From positions 33,842,066 through 33,906,065 of the forward strand of contig CAXKWD010000011.1 of assembly GCA_964059195.1 (NCBI GenBank): a DNA stretch of 64,000 nt, written 5' to 3'. Source of the DNA: Ectobius pallidus (Eukaryota > Arthropoda > Insecta > Blattodea > Ectobiidae). The notes below the pieces were generated by a model that saw only the letters and a program-made list of their open reading frames with translations, searched no databases and was not told where the DNA came from. Shown here one piece after another: positions 57,476 to 64,000 of this stretch; position 1 is the first letter of the stretch; each line of letters opens with the position of its first letter. The translations under genes and the position numbers were made by a program.

Positions 57476-57530
57476 ATATGACGTCACACCTCCAACGTCC
57501 AATCAGGAGGACGAGGACAGAAAAATGGTG
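57476..57530. promoter_or_regulatory. CRE plus CCAAT promoter-like block
   Basis: TGACGTCA (57479-57486), a perfect CREB/ATF site, is followed 15 bp later by CCAATCAGG and then by ATGGTGGCGAAGAAG with a good start context (57524). This resembles a housekeeping promoter. However, the open frame from that ATG lasts only a few codons, so any transcript and its direction are uncertain. Confidence 0.35.
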
Positions 57531-57699
57531 GCGAAGAAGGGAGTTTTCGCTAGATCGTGATATAAAGAAAGTGTATCAATTAGGGCAGGCGGGGAGGTTG
57601 GACCAAATCATTCGCCAAGACAACATCTCCTCTCCACACATCTATCTATAACAAAATTCGTGTGATATAAGTGTTTTATGTAGAGAATCTCGATTCTAA

Positions 57700-58255
57700 A
57701 AAATGGTCCCCGTAGATGGGATTTTACCAAGGGTTGTGATTCAGAGTTCTTTTACATAATTGTAAACCTGTAAACCTGTCATTTATGCACACATATATGC
57801 CATCAACCTAGGTCAGGAAAGAACCCACTAAGTTACCTTGGACACAGAAAACCGGTGTCATTAAGACTGCACCATCCAGGCCATCTCCACTATCTATTTG
57901 ATCTGTACGACTTTGATCTATACTGGGTATCCTTTACTTCGAGGGTCTCATTTATTTATTCCTGAAGGCCTATATTATTAGGGATGGAAGAGCTGTTAAA
58001 AATGCATGTGCAAAGAAAACTACAATATCTGTTTATGCACACATATATGCCATCAACCTAGGCCAGGAAGCCGGTGTCGTTAAGACTGCGCCCTCCAGGC
58101 CATCTCCACTATCTATTTGATCTGTATGACTTTGATCTAAATTGAGTATCCTTTACTTCGAGGGTCTCAATTATTTATTCCTGAAGGCCTATATTATTAG
58201 GGATGGAAGAGCTGTTAAAAAATGCACGCGCAAAGAAAACTCCAATATCTGTTTC
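57700..58255 (-). repeat. SINE B copy inside a 250-bp tandem duplication
   Basis: 57783-58030 and 58033-58255 are about 95% identical: GCACACATATATGCCATCAA, CCAGGCCATCTCCACTATCT, GGATGGAAGAGCTGTTAAAA. The second copy lacks about 34 bp after CAACCTAGG. The left end on the minus strand carries a box B-like GGGTTCTTTCC and the family B tail (GTGTGCATAAATG, GTAAAAGAACTC). Confidence 0.8.
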
Positions 58256-59579
58256 AAGTAGCTATACTTATGTTTTATCAAATGAAAAAGACTATTTTTT
58301 GAAAATGTTAATTATTTGAATGAGAAACCATAGCTCTATGGAATAAGATAAGAGTGGAGTGATTAAAACTCTGCTTTTCAAAATTAAAAAAATTAAACCT
58401 CTGTCATATTTACATTCAAGATGTTCTCAATGGTCCACAGGCCTACAATCAGTTAAAAGATGCTTTGTAGTGCTGTAACTGCCTGGTCTATTTTTGGTCT
58501 TCTCTATTTTTTCTTGACGAACTACTCGTTTACTCTTCTTCGTTACAAGGAACTCTCCATAACTGTTCAGCACAGTGCCTGGTAAAATACATATTTAAAT
58601 TATTAGCATAGTAGAAACGAACACCATTATCACATGTTAAACAATAAACACTAGAGATGGGGAATATTTCTTGTAACTGTTACTTTGTAACTGTTACATG
58701 TATGTAACGGTAACGACCTGTTACAAAAAATCAAAAGTAACGGTTACCAAAGCTCCTTCTAGGATATCTTATTTTCGTCTCAACCAAAGGCGGAATCAGA
58801 AAATATTTTGAAAGGAGGGACCGACACAGACGAAAGTTTGCTATTATTGGGGGTGTGGGGGTATGGAATATCCCAAAAATGGGGGTCCGGGGGTCCTCCC
58901 CCGGGATTTTTGTTAAAAAAGGGGGAAAACACAACAAACCCACAATAATAACTGCAAAAAAGAGGAAAGAGCACATTTTCAAACATTCAAATCTCGCTTT
59001 ATATGAGAGCTATCGAGAAACTGGTTATTGATTTGCAGAGTACTCATCAAGAGCTTTTCAACGATACCCCACAAGACGTGGTTTCAAAAATTTCGAATTT
59101 CCATCCCCCATCCCCACTCTTACCCCCAAAACCCCCGAATCGTTGGTGTCACTGTGAGCTCCATAGGAAGTACTCTAATTTATTCAAAGAAAGTTTCTCT
59201 CTCTATGAGAATATTATATATATTATATATCTTCTCTCTCTATACTTCATAGGGGCCGAGATATAAATATTTCAAAATTTCAACCCCCCTCCCCTTGGGC
59301 CAATTTTGCTCATTAACGAACTGGTCCGAACTATTGGGCCTAGAAATAACATAATAAAATTTGGTTCAAATATCTTCAAAATTACGGCCGTTAGCATGTA
59401 AAGATATATATAAATATACAAAAAAAATTGAACGGGCGGTGGTTTCGTACTTAGGGAGGCATGAAACGCAAAGATATAAAAGAATTTTTCGAAAGTCATG
59501 ACATGGTATCGATCCCAGGAATTCTGTATGGTTTTTCCAAATTTCTCAGTAGCTCTCCTTTTTCTCAGGATTTATTTAA

Positions 59580-59690
59580 ATACTTTTATTTTTGGTTTTT
59601 ATTTTTATTTTATTTATTTATTTACTTATTTATTATTATTATTATTATTATTATTTTTTTTTATTATTTATTATTATTTTTTTTAGTTGT
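59580..59690. repeat. T/A-rich (TTA)n and (TTTA)n tract
   Basis: TTTATTTA and TTATTATTA runs joined by T-homopolymers. Low complexity. Confidence 0.9.
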
Positions 59691-59744
59691 GTTGAGAAAT
59701 ATGTCAGTGTCGAGCGAATGTTACTGGTCCTAACGTGACGAGAG

Positions 59745-59975
59745 TTACACCCGTTACCATTGTTCTCACCGGATACAGTAACTCTGACCCGTTACAATTA
59801 CTCTCACCCGTTACAGTTACTCTGACAGTGACAGTTATTCTCGCCAGTTACAGTAACAGCGGCAGTGACAGTGACAGCGGCGGTTACAGTGACAGCGGCA
59901 GTGACAGTTACTCTCACCCATTACAGTTACTCGGACCAGTTACAGTTACTTTGACCCGTTACAGTTACTTCTAAT
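59745..59975. repeat. GTTACAGTTACTCTGACCC minisatellite
   Basis: About twelve imperfect 18-20-bp units, alternating GTTACAGTTACTCTGACC with CAGTGACAGCGG variants. The unit is the same GTTAC motif that fills the ends of the surrounding element. The plus frame gives Ser/Thr/Val-rich repeats that are unlikely to be a protein. Confidence 0.9.
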
Positions 59976-60294
59976 ATTTCTGTTACAAGTGTTTTATCCG
60001 TGACTTTGGCCTTGTTCTGTTACATCTGTTATTTACAATATTTGAAAAAATAAAATAAAAACATAATAATAAAAAATAAAAAAATAAATTTAAAAAAAAC
60101 ATGTAATTATCGCAATTATAAGCTTTTCATGCCACTTAAAAATGTATTAAAATACGATATTGCCTTTATTGGATAATTTAAACTTAGAATATGGATATAT
60201 AGCATGAAATATGAATTCAATAACTGTAGTCAATTATTCGATATAATAATATTTATAATTTTACTACTACTAGTAAAATCTCTATAATATAAAG

Positions 60295-61315
60295 CCATGC
60301 GGCTGAATCACTCACTCATTGACATTGATGTTTGCTCCCTTCCAGATGAGCTAGAAACTTGAAATTTGGTACACATATAGCTTTTAGGCTGTAAACCACA
60401 GGAAAATTTCAAAAAAGTATTTTTTTTTACATTTTATCCCTATAACCCCCGAAAAGGGGCTCGCTCACTGACATTAATGTTTGCCCACTTCCGGTTGAGC
60501 TAGAAACTTTAAATTTGGCACACATATAGCTTTTAGGCTGTAAATCACAGGAGAATTCCAAAAAGTATTTTTTAAAATTGTTTAGCCCTAAAACCCCCCG
60601 AAAAAGTGCTCGCTCACTGACATTAATGTTTGCTCACTTCGAGATGAGCTAGAAACTTGAATTTTGGTACACATATATCTATTAGGCTATAAAACCACAG
60701 GAAAATTACAAAATTTGTTTTTAAAATCTTTAGCTCTAAAAACTCCCGAAAAAGGGCTCGCTCACAGACATTAATGTTTGCCCACTTCCGGATGAGCTAG
60801 AAACTTTAAATTTGGCACACATATAGCTTTTAGGCTGTAAACCACAGGAGAATTCCAGAAAGTATTTTTTTTTAATTTTTAGCCCTAAAACCCCCCGAAA
60901 AAGAGCTCGCTCACTGACATTAATATTTGCTCACTTCGAGATGAGCTAGAAACTTGAATTTTGGTACACATAAATCTATTAGGCTATAAAACCACAGGAA
61001 AATTCCAAAATGTATTTTTTTTAATATTTAGCTCTAAAAACTCCCGAAAAAGGGCTCGCTCACTGACATTAATGTTTGCCCACTTCCAGAAGAGCTAGAA
61101 ACTTGAAATTTGGTACACATATAGCTTTTAGGCTGTAAAACATAGAAAAATTCCAAAAAAGTATTTTTTTAAGTTGTAGCCCTATGACCCCCGAAAAAGG
61201 GCTCGCTCACTGACATTAATTTTTGCCCACTTCCAGATGAGCTAGAAACTTGAAATTTGGTACACTTATATCTTTTGGCTGTAAACCACAGGAAAATTCC
61301 AAACAGTTTATTTTC
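60295..61315. repeat. About 148-bp tandem array, seven copies
   Basis: Units start near 60310, 60460, 60609, 60756, 60904, 61049 and 61198, each CTCGCTCACTGACATTAATG, then GAGCTAGAAACTTGAAATTT, GGTACACATATAGC and CCCCCGAAAA. Alternate units share variants (TTCCGGATGAG versus TTCGAGATGAG), suggesting amplification by a two-unit step. The 61270-61350 end is truncated by ATCGATG-rich text. Confidence 0.95.
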
Positions 61316-61384
61316 ATGTCGATAATCGATGTTTTTTTACATCCAAGGAAAACAACCGATGTTTTTGCTACATCGATGTTTTTG

Positions 61385-61526
61385 CAGAGGCGCTGACTTG
61401 GAAATATTTCTGGGGGGGGGGGCAAGTACTGGATTTTCAGTAGCTATACATAGGCCTTACATGGTAAAATCTTAAGTCTTGGTGGGGCAGAAAGTACCTT
61501 GCCCCCCCCCTAAGTCGGCGCCTATG
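61385..61526. mobile_element. 142-bp hAT MITE with perfect 8-bp duplication
   Basis: Starts CAGAGGCGCTGACTT and ends with the inverse of CATAGGCGCCGACTTA. Both arms continue into G-runs and GCAAG-ACT text. The flanking TGTTTTTG at 61377-61384 and 61527-61534 is a perfect 8-bp direct repeat, diagnostic of hAT insertion. Confidence 0.9.
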
Positions 61527-61734
61527 TGTTTTTGTAACAAAAAAAAATTAATAGGCTACCTTGGTTCTACGATATAATTTAATTTACAGGAGCTTAATTT
61601 CCCAAAAGAATGATTTTTTTTACAACGATAGTTTTCATGGAAATATTTCTATTGGTTTGTGAATTTTGCCTAATTTTCTGATACCATGGTATTTTTTTTT
61701 TTTTTAAATATACATTTTTTTTGTCTAAATACAT

Positions 61735-61851
61735 CGATGATTTCAGGTCGATATTATCGTCATATCGATGTTTTCAGGTCGATATTATCATCATATCGAT
61801 GGTTATCTCCGATTTTAACCTCGACATTTTAAATATCGATGCTCATCCCTA
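61735..61851. repeat. ATCGATG-rich direct repeats ending in CATCCCTA
   Basis: Two copies of TTTCAGGTCGATATTAT and several CATCGATG blocks precede CGATGCTCATCCCTA. The latter inverted, TAGGGATGAGCATCG, looks like another hAT-type end; its partner is not found. Confidence 0.5.
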
Positions 61852-62416
61852 CAAGTAATTGAAAGCTTAACTGTTATTTTATTTCGGGGGTCCCTACCTA
61901 GAGTCCCAGCCTTGGCTACGGCCCTAACTGGGGGGGGGATAAAAGGACATTCCCCAACAAGTGGGAAGTGATCTGGCGATTAACTACGTAATATAAAAAA
62001 AAGTAACAGGTAACGGTTATAAATAACAGTTACTTTCGTGTAACTGTAACAGTAACGTAACTGTTCCAAAAAAAGTAACAGGTTCCCATCTCTATTAAAC
62101 ACATCTTCTTTCCACCCCCACCATACCGGAGGATCCAAACAACTAAAATCTCTGGGCATGTTTTTTTTTTTGTCTCTGTCTTTATTCTTAACTACTAAAA
62201 TGCATTGTGCGTACTCGGTAATTAAAAATGTTAGCAAATACTCTCAATAAGTAATACCTTCCACTCCCTGTCTTTTTCCGGGACACGCTACTACTAGCGC
62301 CGCCAGTGAGCAGGAATGGGCAGTTACTCGTCAGCTGATATAGTTAACGTTTGTCTGTTGTGTTTTGTGTACGAAAATATAATATAAATTCTAGTAAAAC
62401 AGGGTGCCCACGGGGG

Positions 62417-62640
62417 GGGGGGGGGGGGTTAAGACGCAGACTGCGTCATTGAAATTTCTGGGGGGGGGGAATATTATCGTGTTATGAATTTTCTGGCCGG
62501 GGGTTGAAAATTGTTGCAAAATTAGAGTTTTATATGTTAAAAATAAAAACGGCCAAGTGCTATAACTTCAAAAGGTCTCTTTTAATTCTTTATAAAGATA
62601 AAGATGAAGAATTTCGACAGCCATGGGCGTACCCGGGGGG
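62417..62640. repeat. Long G homopolymers
   Basis: G-runs at about 62413-62429, 62461-62469 and 62636-62644, near ATGGGCGTACCC text. Possibly termini of further short elements; the assembly may also be unreliable here. Sequence 62110-62410 shows nothing else. Confidence 0.7.
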
Positions 62641-62974
62641 GGGGCGCAAGGAAAAAAAATGTATATTATTAATTATTATCGTCAGGTGTTTTTTTAAGAC
62701 AATTATTTTAATTGCAGAAGTTTTACCAAATCGACAACATGGAAGCAGAATCCACAGTGGATTAGGAAAGGGGGGTTCAGACCCCCAAGAGTCAAAACCT
62801 AAAATTCTATATTTGTATTTAAAAAATATATTTATTTAATTAAACAAGATTTGTTGGTGTGTCAAATATGATATAGCAGTTATTTTCTTTTCATAACATA
62901 ATGAGTAGGCCGATTATGTCCACTGTTCCATGTGCTATTTAACTTTTCTTATAAATAGTAATAAGTATTATAAT

Positions 62975-63525
62975 TTAGGTAACAATTTCATGTTTAAGTT
63001 GCCATGTCTTAGAGTATAGTAAACAAATTTGCTAACTAGTTTTTCAGTGCTAAAATAGCGTAAACAAGTTCAACATTTAAAAATTTCCCGGGGGTGGACA
63101 CCCGACTTAGGTAACATTTTCTTGTTTACATTGGCATGTCTTAGAGTATGGTAAACAAATTTCCTAACAAGTTTTTTAGTGCTAAAATAGCGTAAAATGT
63201 GATTTTCATTAATTCAATATTTTAAAAATTTCCGGGGCTGGACCCCCCACCTAGGTAATGATTTCTTATGTACATTGAAATGTCTTAGAGTATGGTAAAC
63301 AAATTTCATAACTAGTTTTCAGTGCTAAAATAGCGTAAAATGTGATTTTCATTAGTTCAATATTTAAAAATTTCCCGGGGTGGACATCCGACTTATGTAA
63401 CATTTTCTTGTTTTCATTGGCATGTCTTAGAGTATGGTAAACAAATTTCTTAACTAGTTTTTGAGTGCTAAAATAGCGTAAAATGTGATTTTCATTAGTT
63501 CAATATTTAAAATTTCTCTGCGATG
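62975..63525. repeat. About 138-bp tandem array, four copies
   Basis: Each unit has GGTAAC.ATTTCTTGTTTACATTG-like text, GGCATGTCTTAGAGTATGGT, AAACAAATTTC.TAAC, GTGCTAAAATAGCGTAAAA and TTTCCCGGGGTGGAC. The array lies between ATGGGCGTACCCGGG (62625) and GGGCGCCCAT (63709), which may be the ends of the host element. 63720-64000 has G-rich text and nothing I can name. Confidence 0.9.
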
Positions 63526-64000
63526 GACCCCCGACCCCTTTTTTGGGGGTATTCCAAACCCCCCGGCACTTCCGACCCTCCCCGCAATTATTTTCTGGCT
63601 ACTTATTATATTATTAATATCAAATACAAAGTGGTCCAAGAAGTTAAAGCGACAAAAAATAAATGAATTAAAAAAATTGCCCCCCACCCCTCCTAGAAAA
63701 TATCATATGGGCGCCCATGTCGACAGGCAATTGGGTTGGGGGTGAGCAATGAAGTTTGGGGGGTGAGCAATGAAGTTTTGGGGGGTGGGAACCCCTGAGT
63801 AAAATAATAAATACAACATAGGCCTAAAGAAAATGTCCGGTTATGTAGGTGGCATGATATGAGCCGTCTATGGTTGTAATAGTTATTTTGAGAGTGAAAT
63901 AAGTAAAATCGTTAATTAGAGTGTGTACAAGACTGATTCATTCAGATGTTCATTGGCTTACCATCCGAATTGTTTTACATGTAAAAATTTCAAATTAAAA

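Larger units (their letters stand above)
58652..62094. mobile_element. 3.4-kb non-autonomous hAT-like element
   Basis: The ends are inverted TAGAGATGGG.A followed by GTTACTGTTAC-rich text. The flanks ATAAACAC (58644-58651) and TTAAACAC (62095-62102) match in 7 of 8 bases, fitting an 8-bp hAT target duplication. The interior has no transposase but holds a GTTAC minisatellite, a 150-bp tandem array, G-rich blocks (58850-58925) and a younger hAT MITE. Confidence 0.7.

Noticed and set aside
59735..59974. Ser/Thr-rich repeat protein
   Set aside because: The open frame is simply the translation of an 18-20-bp minisatellite and has no conserved start or context.
60295..61315. CRISPR array
   Set aside because: Units are about 148 bp and repeated along their whole length, without unique spacers, in an animal genome; it is a tandem satellite-like array.

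Overview
This is an animal nuclear genome window, very probably a hemimetabolous insect; a cockroach or termite is my best guess, but nothing here fixes the species. It is AT-rich and intron-rich. Most of its length is decayed transposable-element sequence. I see no operons, no bacterial-style gene packing, no CRISPR array, no ribosomal RNA and no certain tRNA gene.

Two complete protein-coding genes stand out, both on the minus strand. The first (19018-37508) is HSDL2, a peroxisomal short-chain dehydrogenase/reductase with a C-terminal SCP2 sterol-carrier domain. Its eight coding exons join in frame with consensus splice sites to give 406 residues ending in Ser-Lys-Leu. The second (46096-54104, possibly from 54435) is a ZAD-type C2H2 zinc-finger transcription factor. 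It has a two-exon ZAD domain, a short linker exon and one 2.2-kb exon with 22 zinc fingers, 854 residues in total. They are neighbours on one strand but share no obvious pathway.

Layout. 1-6 kb: microsatellite, a 168-bp hairpin retro-insertion, a tRNA-derived SINE, and a 2.7-kb element with inverted termini and ten copies of a 12-15-bp motif. 6-19 kb: hAT-like, LINE, mariner and foldback relics and a possible piggyBac tail. 19-37.5 kb: HSDL2, whose introns hold a Penelope-like fragment, two opposed LINEs (one inside the other), a DUF4371-like hAT relic and SINEs. 38-46 kb: degenerate LINE, hAT and mariner material, no confident gene. 46-54.5 kb: the zinc-finger gene, with an RTE-like LINE and SINEs in its introns. 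54.5-64 kb: SINEs, a GC-rich patch, a CRE/CCAAT promoter-like block, a local duplication, and a 3.4-kb hAT-like element packed with two tandem arrays and a 142-bp hAT MITE, followed by a further tandem array.

The most interesting non-gene signals are the regularly reused 12-15-bp motif inside the 1.6-4.2-kb element, hammerhead-ribozyme-like cores (CTGANGA...GAAA) at three loci including the Penelope-like fragment, and an in-frame upstream exon that would give the zinc-finger protein a second N-terminal Cys pair. I found no convincing wholly new multi-gene system.
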